Counted from the first letter of the stretch, positions 16,754-25,341 are shown. The stretch: DNA of 53,286 nt from Candidatus Thorarchaeota archaeon (GCA_016840385.1 JAEOSL010000011.1:1-53286); one strand, 5' to 3'. Numbers and translations are program-made. Notes: generated from the letters alone by a model not told the origin.

Positions 16754-18026
16754 TTGCTTTTAGGGGATGTCTTGAGAGTAATCGCTTTGCTATCTTCATC
16801 TTCAATTCCGAGAAAGGAGTTACCCGTGTGAAGATATCAGCAAAGTAACCACTCATCATTTGATCATCATCAATTATGTCGAAAAGCATCTCTAGATTCT
16901 TCTCAGACTTGTACATTATCCCTGCAAGAAATCGCAAATCGTTTAGCTCACCAATAAGTTGCTTCTTCATTCTTCTATCATATTCTACAATATGAACAGG
17001 AGACTTGTCATGAATAGCTTCTGCTGCAATGTCAGCAGCGAGAATTCCGGACTCGATAGCATATGAGATTCCTTCTCCGGATATCGCAGAAACAAGACCG
17101 GCCGCATCGCCAATGAGCATCGTGCGTCTTCCTATGATACGACTCGGAGACCCACCCAGAGGCACCCTCGCTGAGGTCTTATTGGTAATTTTGATTTTGA
17201 TGTCTTTATCAGCGGCAATTTTACTTAGAAATTGCTCCCATTTAGCACGAAGTCCTCTAGCCTTATCCAGTCGGCAACCAATCCCAATATTCAATGATTC
17301 CCGATTTGGAAAACACCAGCCATAACCCCACTCGATAAGACCGTAATAGAGGTCGATAAAGGAGAGAGATGATTCTTTCTCATTGAACATGACACGCTCT
17401 ATTTCCTTTGAGTCCAAGGGTACTTCAGCATTGATGCAAACTGCAACATCCTCTGTTGACCACCTCTGTCGAATATCAAGCTGCTTCATTGAAACCCCAT
17501 TGACTCCATCAGCGCCTACTAGAAGTTGAGCTTTGTACGAGTCGCCAACACCCAGTGCCCGTATTCCACTTCGAAGTTGTTCTATTGCCACAATTTCATT
17601 ATTCTGAACAATTACAGCTCCAGCTTCTTCTGCTTTATCGATGAGATAACTATCAAACTCATGGCGCTTAACCAGGCATCCCCTCAAATCTTCTCGTGTA
17701 ATCATGCTTTGTTTTCCCGAAGGTCTGTGCACTATGGCAGCATTGAATTCACGCTCAACAAGGTGGGAGATATCAAAATCAAGAGCTGCTATTGTTTGTG
17801 GACCCAAAGCACCGCCACAGGGTTTGGCCCGTGGGTGTTGTTCTTTTTCTACAAGAACCACATCTAGTCCATTCAAAGCTGCTTGTCTGGCGCAAGTTGC
17901 ACCACCAGGACCACCTCCAATTACCAAAAGATCGTGAATTCTGACGCACCAACCAAGAATACTATGTATCGCAACATGGATAAATCTCCTGTTTTGATTC
18001 AGTAAGTGGGTACAATACGATGACAT
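16737..18026 (-). CDS. Geranylgeranyl-reductase-family FAD flavoprotein
   Basis: An FAD-dependent oxidoreductase related to archaeal digeranylgeranylglycerophospholipid reductases, which saturate isoprenoid lipid chains. Motifs are the Rossmann DLLVIGGGPGGATCARQA, PCGGALGP, LLVGADGVNG and LIGDAAGLVSAISGEGISYA. The true start is unclear. The frame is open back to 18149, but an ATG at 18026 is the most economical. It already overlaps the divergent asparaginase start (18020) and puts ~30 unusual residues ahead of the Rossmann fold. No ATG, GTG or TTG lies nearer the fold. A substrate other than membrane lipid is possible. Confidence 0.85.
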   Translation of the reverse strand: MSSYCTHLLNQNRRFIHVAIHSILGWCVRIHDLLVIGGGPGGATCARQAALNGLDVVLVEKEQHPRAKPCGGALGPQTIAALDFDISHLVEREFNAAIVHRPSGKQSMITREDLRGCLVKRHEFDSYLIDKAEEAGAVIVQNNEIVAIEQLRSGIRALGVGDSYKAQLLVGADGVNGVSMKQLDIRQRWSTEDVAVCINAEVPLDSKEIERVMFNEKESSLSFIDLYYGLIEWGYGWCFPNRESLNIGIGCRLDKARGLRAKWEQFLSKIAADKDIKIKITNKTSARVPLGGSPSRIIGRRTMLIGDAAGLVSAISGEGISYAIESGILAADIAAEAIHDKSPVHIVEYDRRMKKQLIGELNDLRFLAGIMYKSEKNLEMLFDIIDDDQMMSGYFADIFTRVTPFSELKMKIAKRLLSRHPLKAIKLGF

Positions 18027-19072
18027 CCGAAGAAACCGCCAAAATCTGCCTGATATCAACAGGTGGAACCATCTCAAGTATCTATGATGAAGGAACCCAG
18101 GCCCTACGCCCAGGACTTTCAGTTGATGCGTTGCTAGATAGGTTACCAAAAGGAATGGGAAATGTCGAGGTCATCAAGAAGGAACTCTATCAACTTGATT
18201 CAGCAAATGCTCAACCGCATCATTGGCAAACTCTTGCAGGAGCCATTAAACAAGCAAGTGAGGAGATTCCAGACCTTCAAGGAATTGTCGTTTCACATGG
18301 AACAGACACGATGGTATATTCAGCGGCAGCAGTCAGCTTCATGATCCAGGACTTTGGAAAACCCATTGTCTTCACGGGAGCTCAGATACCTGCAAGTGTT
18401 CCCTGGAGTGATGGTCCACGAAATCTCTTGGATGCAATACGTGTTGCAGCGTTTGGAGACCTCGGAGAAACCTGTATTGTATTCAATAATGAGATTCATC
18501 GTGCTACACGAACAAAGAAGGTTCGAGTCAATTCATATGACGCATTCGATTCAACGGACCCATCTCCCATCGGAATATTGGCACGAGATATTGTACTCTA
18601 TGAAGGAAGGAAGAAACGTGACCATTCACTAATACCTCGCTTTGATACGAAACTTGATGATAGAGTGTTTCTATTGAAAGTCTTTCCAGGAATTCCACCT
18701 CAGACTCTTGCGCGTATTGTCGATATGGGCTATCATGGTATTATTGTCGAGGGTTTCGGTTCAGGGAATATTCCAACTGATGAAAACGCACTGACTGGAG
18801 TAATTAAACAAGCAGTTGACCAGAAGTGCTTCATTGTTGTGAGTTCACAGTGTGCTTTTGGTCAGGCGGATTTAACGATCTATGCTGTTGGTCGTGCAGC
18901 AATGGACGTTGGAGCAATGAGTGCCTATGATATGACCTCGGAGGCAGCCCTTGTGAAACTAGCCTGGGTGCTTGGACACACAAAGGAACCGGACCGTGTT
19001 CGCGAAATGATGGGTAAGAGTTACGTTGGTGAGATGTCATTTACAACAACTATCAACCCAAGTGACAAGTAG
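18020..19072 (+). CDS. L-asparaginase (type I family)
   Basis: Hydrolyses asparagine to aspartate and ammonia. The first catalytic threonine lies in LISTGGTISS and the second in VVSHGTDTMVYSAA. GAQIPASVPWSDGPRNLLDA and the C-terminal SSQCAFGQADL support the family. At 350 aa it lacks the extra N-terminal domain of GatD, and no GatE lies next to it, so a Glu-tRNA amidotransferase role is unlikely. The divergent reductase gene shares its upstream region; their starts overlap or nearly so. Confidence 0.9.
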   Translation: MTSEETAKICLISTGGTISSIYDEGTQALRPGLSVDALLDRLPKGMGNVEVIKKELYQLDSANAQPHHWQTLAGAIKQASEEIPDLQGIVVSHGTDTMVYSAAAVSFMIQDFGKPIVFTGAQIPASVPWSDGPRNLLDAIRVAAFGDLGETCIVFNNEIHRATRTKKVRVNSYDAFDSTDPSPIGILARDIVLYEGRKKRDHSLIPRFDTKLDDRVFLLKVFPGIPPQTLARIVDMGYHGIIVEGFGSGNIPTDENALTGVIKQAVDQKCFIVVSSQCAFGQADLTIYAVGRAAMDVGAMSAYDMTSEAALVKLAWVLGHTKEPDRVREMMGKSYVGEMSFTTTINPSDK

Positions 19073-19230
19073 AAAAGATGTTCGAGTTAGAAGTCATAAT
19101 CACTCCTTGGAACCAGACCCGCCTTGTTATGTTATTTTGCCAAGAATGCAAAAACATTTCAGATATTGTCGTCTAGTTTCAGATGGATTGTAGGATACAT
19201 ATCCGAATCAGGAGTGTGTAATGGAAGATA

Positions 19231-21327
19231 ATGGTTTCGAGAGAGAGGTTTGCTGAACTGTTCGAAGATAGCGAAAAGCTGATACTTGAGGGCAGATGCG
19301 ATGAAGCGCTACAACTGGTAAGAGGAATCGAGAGGTCACAGTTTGAGATTACCGATAGGTTGAGATGTGGAATCTTGGAAAGCAAGTGCTTGGCTAAACT
19401 TGGCGAGTTTGAGGAAGCCCTGGATATATCTCGCCAAGTTGTCGAGGAAGGTAAGAGAACCTCCGGGTACTCCAATAGAGTGGTTGACGCTCTGATTATA
19501 GTGGCAGAGTCCTTGTGGCGGTTGGGGCGACCCGATGAGAGTCTTGAAACGATTGAGGAGGGTGAACGGATATTTCAGACTCTAACGTTACACACATTGA
19601 CACTTCACGTACTGGGACACTCTGAGATCTTACGAATAAGGTCCGCTCTGCTGTATCACAAGGGAGTGGTCTACCGTCTACAAGGTGACCTCGACCAAGC
19701 CTTGGAGTATTACGAGCAGAGCCTGGCTCTCTACGAGGAATCGGGCAACAGACAAGGCATCGCTGCGGCTCTTAATGGTCTTGGCTCAGTTTTCAAACAA
19801 AAAGGCGACTTGGATCGAGCACTAGATTTCTACAAACGAAGCCTAGTACTCCAGGAGGAGATCGGAGACAAGCTGAACATTGCAAAAGCGCTCAACAACA
19901 TAGGCTTAACCTACGAAAATCAAGGCGAATTGGACAGAACCATGGAGTACTTTCAGCGGAGTCTGACACTCCTTGAAGAGAGCGGTCAAATGTATGTATT
20001 TGCTGTTGTTCTTCTCAACATCAGCATCTTGTACTATAGAAGAGGCGAACTGGACTTGGCCTTGGAGTGCTGCCAAAAGACCCTGACACTTTTTGAGGAG
20101 TTTGGCAACAAGCAATACATTGCTCAAACCCTCAACAACATCGGTAGTATATACTTCAGAAAAGGCGACTTGGGCCAAGCCTTAGAGTACAACAAACGCA
20201 GCCTAGCACTCAGGGAAGAAATCGGCAACAATCGTGAGATATCTCAGACTCTGCTCAACCTTGTTTCCATTACCATCGACAAAGACTCGATGGACCAGGC
20301 AAAGCATCACTTGCAGCGTCTGATGCACATCAACGAACAAGAAGAAAACAAGATTATTGACCAACGCTGTCGAGTGGCAGAAGCTCTGGTCCTTAAGACG
20401 AGTATGCGGGCACGAAACAGAGCCAAAGCAGAAAAACTTCTGGAACAAGTCGTAGAAGAAGAGATTGTTGCTCACGAGCTGACCGTCCGCGCTCTACTCA
20501 ACTTGTGTGACATACTCTTGGATGATCTACGCTTGTCTGGTGATGTGGAGGTCTTAAGGGGTGTGCAGACACATCTGAATAAACTGATTGAGATTGCCAC
20601 AGACCAGCACTCACATTGGTTGCTGGCTGAAGCCTACGTATTTCAATCCAAGCTGACGTTGCTGGACCTGAATGTGAGAAAGACCCGTCACTTGTTGACC
20701 GAAGCCCAAAGAATCGCCGATGAAAAAGGACTTGGTCAATTAGCCATGAAGATCTCAAGCGAACACGATGCGTTGCTTGATGAACTAGACAAATGGGAGG
20801 AACTCAGCAAACGAAAGGCGCCCCTGACTGAACGGACAGAACTGGCTCGCATAGATACGCACTTAGAACGAATGTTCCGACAGAGCCCAGTGGAAATCCC
20901 AACTCTGCCTGAAGAAGAGAAGGTAATGTTTATGCTCTTGGGACAAGGGGGACGGGTTGTATTCTCCAAGACTTTCATTAGTGTAACAGAGGTCGATGAG
21001 AACCTGATTGGGGGCTTTCTGAATGCGCTCCAAAGTTTCAGTTATGAAACGTTTTCCCAAACCATAGACCGAATCAAATTCGGGACATATACCATATTAA
21101 TCAAACCCATGGATCCTCTCACCATTTGCTACGTGTTTAAAGGACAATCCTATTCTGCACAACAGAAGTTGTTTCGGTTCATTGAAGTCGCACCTCAGAT
21201 GTCTTCGGTGTGGAATCCCGTGCTCGAAACCGCAAATTCCGGTCGAACTCTGAACATTGCGGCCCGGGCAGCCCTTGAATCCCTCCTCACTGAGGTGTTC
21301 GCTGGCGAGTCACAGAGATTTCAATAA
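19231..21327 (+). CDS. Large TPR protein with a C-terminal longin/roadblock-like domain
   Basis: A 698-residue helical-repeat protein. Five near-regular 40-residue TPRs occupy about residues 140-350, each with the pattern GDLDxALEYYxxSLxLxEExG. More divergent helices extend to ~540. The last ~130 residues differ: strands such as VMFMLLGQGGRVVFSKTF and YTILIKPMDPLTICYVF, with helices between, resemble a longin- or roadblock-like alpha/beta fold seen at the ends of archaeal TPR proteins. Probably a scaffold for small GTPases or signalling partners; the C-terminal fold is inference. It lies just before the degenerate tRNA-Ser copy. The DNA of the TPR units is visibly repetitive with a ~120-bp period. 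Confidence 0.75.
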   Translation: MVSRERFAELFEDSEKLILEGRCDEALQLVRGIERSQFEITDRLRCGILESKCLAKLGEFEEALDISRQVVEEGKRTSGYSNRVVDALIIVAESLWRLGRPDESLETIEEGERIFQTLTLHTLTLHVLGHSEILRIRSALLYHKGVVYRLQGDLDQALEYYEQSLALYEESGNRQGIAAALNGLGSVFKQKGDLDRALDFYKRSLVLQEEIGDKLNIAKALNNIGLTYENQGELDRTMEYFQRSLTLLEESGQMYVFAVVLLNISILYYRRGELDLALECCQKTLTLFEEFGNKQYIAQTLNNIGSIYFRKGDLGQALEYNKRSLALREEIGNNREISQTLLNLVSITIDKDSMDQAKHHLQRLMHINEQEENKIIDQRCRVAEALVLKTSMRARNRAKAEKLLEQVVEEEIVAHELTVRALLNLCDILLDDLRLSGDVEVLRGVQTHLNKLIEIATDQHSHWLLAEAYVFQSKLTLLDLNVRKTRHLLTEAQRIADEKGLGQLAMKISSEHDALLDELDKWEELSKRKAPLTERTELARIDTHLERMFRQSPVEIPTLPEEEKVMFMLLGQGGRVVFSKTFISVTEVDENLIGGFLNALQSFSYETFSQTIDRIKFGTYTILIKPMDPLTICYVFKGQSYSAQQKLFRFIEVAPQMSSVWNPVLETANSGRTLNIAARAALESLLTEVFAGESQRFQ

Positions 21328-21449
21328 AGGAGTTAACACTGCTTGACACTATGGAGGATGGGGGTGTCGCAACTCCTCCTCTATATTGTAAGGACCATGA
21401 AATGCACTAGAGAAAAGATGAAAAGGGAATACACAGCCAGAACGCGTAT

Positions 21450-21567
21450 GTCGAGGTAGCCAAGCCCGGTTCACGGCGATAGCCTGGAATCGATGGTTGT
21501 CTTTGCGACCTTCGCCTTGACAGCTATTCTGCAATAGGAAACATGAGTTCGAATCTCATCCTGGGCG
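21450..21567 (+). pseudogene. Degenerate tRNA-Ser(GGA) copy
   Basis: Nearly identical to the intact tRNA gene at 24611-24761 from ~35 bp upstream through the anticodon intron. It carries the same GGA anticodon region and a complete T-arm (ATGAG-TTCGAAT-CTCAT). The acceptor stem is damaged: GTCGAGG against CCTGGGC leaves a G:G mismatch and a G:T pair. The variable-arm stem is broken (CTGC against GGAA), and no CCA is encoded. It lacks the T-arm intron of the other copy. Probably a decayed duplicate. Confidence 0.7.
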
Positions 21568-21649
21568 TGAGAAGGATTCTGACGTGACTTTCCTTCCCAC
21601 CATTGAGATCTGTCGACTGACCATCGTCATCCTCTATGGGATAGTGGGT

Positions 21650-21748
21650 TTTCAATCCTACTTGTAGTTCGATTCATACATCATAGAGTCGCCCAACGTC
21701 GTGGTTGTGTCCCAAACGTTTCAATCCTACTTGCAGTTCGATTCATAC
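21650..21748. CRISPR. Two-repeat orphan CRISPR-like array
   Basis: Repeat 1 (21650-21679) and repeat 2 (21718/19-21748) share TTTCAATCCTACTTG...AGTTCGATTCATAC over 30 bases with one mismatch. They are separated by a unique 38-base spacer (21680-21717). The TTTCAATCC opening and repeat and spacer lengths fit CRISPR repeats. There are no cas genes in the window and only one spacer. A relic or solo unit is possible, and so is a simple two-copy direct repeat. Confidence 0.5.
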
Positions 21749-21982
21749 GGTACTAGCAGCAGTGATGTAGCGGTTTGTCCTACATGACCGATAGTCAAAA
21801 CAAGGAGGTCTTGCAGTGGATATAAGGACATCAACGAGTCGGTATTGCTGGGTTGTAAGGTGAAGTTAAATGCTCTCAGCATCACCCTTTGCCCTTGGAA
21901 TTCAGAGCTTCATGCTATCGATGTCCGACAATGTCCGTAGCGTGAACGGAGTTCCGGCAAAGAAAAAGAATAGGTTATAGAT

Positions 21983-22402
21983 ATGACATCAAATGATAGT
22001 ATCCAGATTCTGGTCTTGGAGAAAGACCAAGCAATAGAAGCAGCTGCAAATAAGGCAATAGAGGAGATTAACATGCTCCTTGAAGTTGACGACAGGAGGG
22101 TGAGAACCAGCTGGCGCGACATCATATCAAAGGTCAAGGACAAAATGGACCAAGTCAAAGACGCACTGAGTATGACTGTCACGCTCAAGCCCGTGCCTGT
22201 TGACGTGACAACCATTACTGAACAACTTGAGAAACTCTCACCCCTGTTGGAATCAGTAGAGAATCTCACGAAGATTGAAGTCAGTGTTTCAGTTGCGAGA
22301 ACAGCAAAGGGCGAACTTAAAGTTGTCTTCTTGACAGGAGGTGGCGAAGCTACGGGTAGGACTGGTCTCAACTTCATACTCTCAAACCCGCTATCAAAGT
22401 AG
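21983..22402 (+). CDS. Small protein resembling trypsin-co-occurring domain 1 (trypco1)
   Basis: A 139-residue protein with an acidic helical first half and a C-terminal beta-rich part: EQLEKLSPLLESVENL, then KIEVSVSVARTAKGEL and KVVFLTGGGEATGRTGLNFIL. This helix-strand layout resembles the trypco1 (CU044_2847-like) domain, found near trypsin-like or CHAT proteases and NTPases in predicted bacterial conflict systems. It lies convergent to the CHAT protease gene (52 bp between stops), which supports the idea. The family assignment is tentative. Confidence 0.5.
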   Translation: MTSNDSIQILVLEKDQAIEAAANKAIEEINMLLEVDDRRVRTSWRDIISKVKDKMDQVKDALSMTVTLKPVPVDVTTITEQLEKLSPLLESVENLTKIEVSVSVARTAKGELKVVFLTGGGEATGRTGLNFILSNPLSK

Positions 22403-22454
22403 TCAATGGTACATTGACCTAACCAGTGATTCTAAGATCACTAAGGCTGTAAGG

Positions 22455-23594
22455 TCATCTCTCATAGATGAATCGAACAGTCCTCGGGTCACACCTCTCG
22501 GAGTGGAGCTTCGGAACATCACGCTCGTACTGATCGTCTATTACCAAATGAATCCTATTACATCCCAGGTCGTAGGCTTTCTTTACACTTGCTCCTGAAC
22601 CCAGAGCCTCGTAGAAGCCCTTAGCGAATTCTAAGGCAGAGTCGTCTTCAATCTCCCTAGACATTCCAACAACGCAGTCGATATGGCTCGAGATTACCTG
22701 TGCTTGGCCCTCAGCGTAGCATGCACTAAGCACCACACACCGAATATTATGTTTGAGCAAAGAAAAGAGGTCCCCTAGTGCACTAGTCGGGACGGGGTGA
22801 CTGAAGCCAGACTTGTCCTCCAAGATGAGTTCTCCTGTACTTAGTCCATGACCACTGAAATGAACAATATGGGGCTTGATATCCCTTAGGAGACGCTGAA
22901 GGTCATCAGCGCGGGTAGCCCACTCATCAATTACTTCGAACTCTGATTTTCGTAGATTCAATCGAAGCAACCGAATCTCCGTTCCTGACCTGAGTTGGTC
23001 TTCATCTACCGGGTTTGCAGCAAGAAAGAGGACTTTGACCTTGCCCTGCTCCTTAGCAGGTGGTGGTCCTTCTGTAACCAGCGGAGGCGACACCTCATCG
23101 ACCTCATGTACTAAGACCTGGGCAATCTCACTAAGCAGCCTTTGTGTTATTTGCCGTTCAAATTCAGCTTCTCGGTAAGATTGTAGTATCTCAAGCAGCC
23201 TACCTTTCATTCCTGGCAACTGCAGGTCCTCAATACCTCGTGAAATGCCACGCTCCAGCTCAAGAGCAATATCTCCGCCATGAAACCTAGTCTGCCACCA
23301 AAGACCGATTGAGTATCCAAAAGATACCAACGATGCTATGCGTGGATTGACGTGCCTGATTTCTTCAATAATCTTGTCCGGTACCTGTGAGGAGTCCAAT
23401 TGGTTTTGCATAATTGTGGAATTTGGTACGTACCTATCTGTAAACTGAAATCTCAGCCTCTCATCGTCCTTAGTAGGATAGGGGTACTTGTTAGGTTTCA
23501 TTTTATGTCCTACAAGCTCCATTCTCAAAGTTGAGAGATTGAACCCGAAACCCAGGTGCCGGTACACCTCGCTATATGGAATGCTAACAATCAC
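22455..23594 (-). CDS. CHAT-domain (caspase-fold) protease
   Basis: A 379-residue protein with an uncharacterised N-terminal region (~1-180) and a C-terminal CHAT domain. The domain begins VKVLFLAANPVDEDQLRSG and contains the catalytic dyad: His249 in HFSGHG and Cys292 in VVLSACYAEG. CHAT proteases are caspase relatives (as in HET-F associated with TPRs and the Csx29 protease); many act in antiviral or cell-death systems. It starts at GTG 23594 and converges on the trypco1-like gene. It may be the effector of a small defence cassette lying between duplicated tRNA-Ser copies. Confidence 0.85.
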   Translation of the reverse strand: MIVSIPYSEVYRHLGFGFNLSTLRMELVGHKMKPNKYPYPTKDDERLRFQFTDRYVPNSTIMQNQLDSSQVPDKIIEEIRHVNPRIASLVSFGYSIGLWWQTRFHGGDIALELERGISRGIEDLQLPGMKGRLLEILQSYREAEFERQITQRLLSEIAQVLVHEVDEVSPPLVTEGPPPAKEQGKVKVLFLAANPVDEDQLRSGTEIRLLRLNLRKSEFEVIDEWATRADDLQRLLRDIKPHIVHFSGHGLSTGELILEDKSGFSHPVPTSALGDLFSLLKHNIRCVVLSACYAEGQAQVISSHIDCVVGMSREIEDDSALEFAKGFYEALGSGASVKKAYDLGCNRIHLVIDDQYERDVPKLHSERCDPRTVRFIYER

Positions 23595-24051
23595 ACATAT
23601 CCCTCATCAATGGACTGTCTTCCCTGCATTATAATTTTCCGCTTGAATGACAAGCTTACAACGTCAAGTCCTATTGCCTGACAACCACCTATTGTTTTCA
23701 CCCAGCGAACCCAAAGGGTTCATCCATCGGGATGGTTTCTCCACGCAGACTGTATGTAAAGCGTTCAGATCAGTTTCCACAGACTGACAAGAAGCTGTTA
23801 GATTCTTGTCTTCTGGTCGGAAGATAACTAGAGAATTGTATCGAGCTGACTTCGAAATGTTGCATCACCAGATTCCGTGAGTCCCTTGAGATGACCATGT
23901 GACGAAGGAACTGTGACGGTGGTACGCTCATTCTGGTGAGTCATGCTGCATTTCTTTCCCTGACACAAGTCTGTTCATAATGTTGCAGCCTTGCAACCTG
24001 TTTCAAAGGTTGTTTCGCAAATAATGGATTGCTTCTGCTACAGGAGAAACA
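23595..24051. other. Hairpin-rich intergenic region, possible ncRNA
   Basis: No gene is visible in these 457 bases. The region contains GAACCC-AAA-GGGTTC (23707-23721), then ATCC-ATCG-GGAT (23722-23733). GACAAGAA (23786-23793) pairs perfectly with TTCTTGTC (23803-23810) across a 9-base loop. Three stems within ~100 bp suggest a structured transcript or protein-binding sites between the divergent CHAT and winged-helix genes. Confidence 0.35.
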
Positions 24052-24582
24052 ATGAGTACGAGGAAGAACAGTCCTGCAATTATTGATGGTCTTCTCAATT
24101 TGGAATACATCGTATTGTATCATATTGATGGGAATAACCAAGCTGGTGGCAATAATGGTGTGATTAATACTGAATTATACAAACTCCTCAAAGTTGCATT
24201 TGATAGCAACGTTCTACCTATTTTGCTCAGAAGAAGTCGGCCCATACCATTGGCTTCGTTAGTTAGTAAAGCAAGCATAAGTGCCAGAGGCTTGAGGGAA
24301 CAACTTAGAAAACTAGAGAAGATTGACGTTGTTGAACGATTTTGGTATGAAAGGAGAAAGGGAGTTAAAGTATCGGATAATTGGAGAATGGCTCTAAAAC
24401 CACTACTCAAAGAGAGGGAGAGTAAAGTGTCTGCACCTCGCAACCTATATGTGAAACTGGTTCGATCATCATTTGATTGCCTGTCATTGGAGTTTCTGAC
24501 TTCAGGTCGTGTCAATCTAGGTGAATTCGTGAATCTTGAGAAACTTATGAGACCTTGGGTGGGAATCAAAGGGAAAAGATGA
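24052..24582 (+). CDS. Winged-helix DNA-binding protein
   Basis: A 176-residue protein with a winged-helix core: LPILLRRSRPIPLASLVSKA, then SARGLREQLRKLEKIDVVERF and a basic wing, WYERRKGVKV. It is basic overall. It is transcribed away from the CHAT protease gene, and its last codons run into the segment duplicated upstream of both tRNA-Ser copies. It could regulate the cassette. Family not recognised beyond the HTH fold. Confidence 0.65.
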   Translation: MSTRKNSPAIIDGLLNLEYIVLYHIDGNNQAGGNNGVINTELYKLLKVAFDSNVLPILLRRSRPIPLASLVSKASISARGLREQLRKLEKIDVVERFWYERRKGVKVSDNWRMALKPLLKERESKVSAPRNLYVKLVRSSFDCLSLEFLTSGRVNLGEFVNLEKLMRPWVGIKGKR

Positions 24583-24610
24583 AAAGGGGATACGCCGCCA
24601 GAACGCGTAT

Positions 24611-24761
24611 GCCGAGGTAGCCAAGCCCGGTTCACGGCGATAGCCTGGAATCGATGGTTGTCTTTGCGACCTTCGCCTTGACAGCTATTCTCCATTAGGA
24701 GGCATGAAAACTGATCAATTCGGTCGGTTTGGCCAAAGTTCGAATCTCATCCTCGGCGCCA
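24611..24761 (+). tRNA. tRNA-Ser(GGA) with two introns
   Basis: The acceptor stem GCCGAGG (24611-24617) pairs with CCTCGGC (24751-24757), followed by discriminator G and an encoded CCA (24759-24761). The D-arm has A14, G18-G19 and A21. The anticodon stem ATAGC/GCTAT encloses C-T-GGA-A, so the anticodon is GGA (24647-24649). A 32-nt intron after position 37 spans 24651-24682. The variable arm CTCC-ATTA-GGAG marks class II. The T-arm (ATGA...G-TTCGAAT-CTCAT) is interrupted by a second ~30-nt intron (24708-24737), absent from the degenerate copy. A T-rich stretch follows. Splicing would need the archaeal bulge-helix-bulge endonuclease. Confidence 0.88.
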
Positions 24762-24796
24762 TCTTCTTTTCTTTAGACAGTACTTTAGTCAATACT

Positions 24797-25195
24797 TCAT
24801 CTGAAAGACCCATTTCTTACAATTGTAAGAGACTCCTGTGTTCCACCTTTCTCACGACTGCCGTCACCAGCATCTGAAGTACCGAGGTTCTTCAAAGTGT
24901 CACGAGCTTTGCCCCTCTTCATTGGAACATCGTTCCTCCGATGGGACCTGGCATCTGTCCTCTGCGTTACCTCACACGCACCAGATGGTGTGATAGCAGA
25001 CGGTGTTTCCACAGCATTTACCATGGCAGGGTCTTCACTCCTCGCAAACTCCACAAGTGAAGTCTGGTCATAGGGGTCGGCCACGGACTCCCCTTTTGAG
25101 GCTGGCGTCCTCTGGGGGAGTGCGGACTTCCTTTTAGAAGAACGAGTCTTCCTCCGGGCTTTCAGTATGGCTCTATCTCTAAGAGTGAACCACAT
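24797..25195 (-). pseudogene. Internally deleted TnpB-family remnant (132 codons)
   Basis: The frame opens MWFTLRD, which matches WWFNLRD near residue 170 of the derivative at 27880-28686. It then jumps at once to the C-terminal tail LKARRKTRSSKRKS...GESVADP. The RuvC nuclease and zinc finger that lie between these parts in full TnpB are absent. The tail diverges from copies 1 and 3. It may be a non-coding relic that stays open by chance. Confidence 0.55.
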
Positions 25196-25244
25196 CCCTA
25201 GTTAGTTCTCATCTCAGTGAGGTACTGAGCATAATAAACTCATA
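24811..25244 (-). mobile_element. TnpB (IS605-type) element relic, copy 2
   Basis: The left end TATGAGTTTATTATGCTCAG (edge ~25244, minus strand) matches the left ends of the other elements. The right end has a perfect palindrome CTTACAATTGTAAG (24816-24829), a compact version of the separated inverted pair in copies 1 and 4. Total ~434 bp. It keeps only a join of N-terminal and C-terminal tnpB coding. No TnpA. Confidence 0.65.
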
Positions 25245-25341
25245 GTGAAAGCTATTCATATTTTCTACATTTTACGAATATGGTCAATATTGAATTTGTA
25301 AGATCCCATGCATCTGAATACATCTTAAATGTAAGGATGCG

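Noticed and set aside
18020..19072. GatD subunit of Glu-tRNA(Gln) amidotransferase
   Set aside because: Too short, lacks the N-terminal extra domain, and no gatE follows; L-asparaginase fits better.
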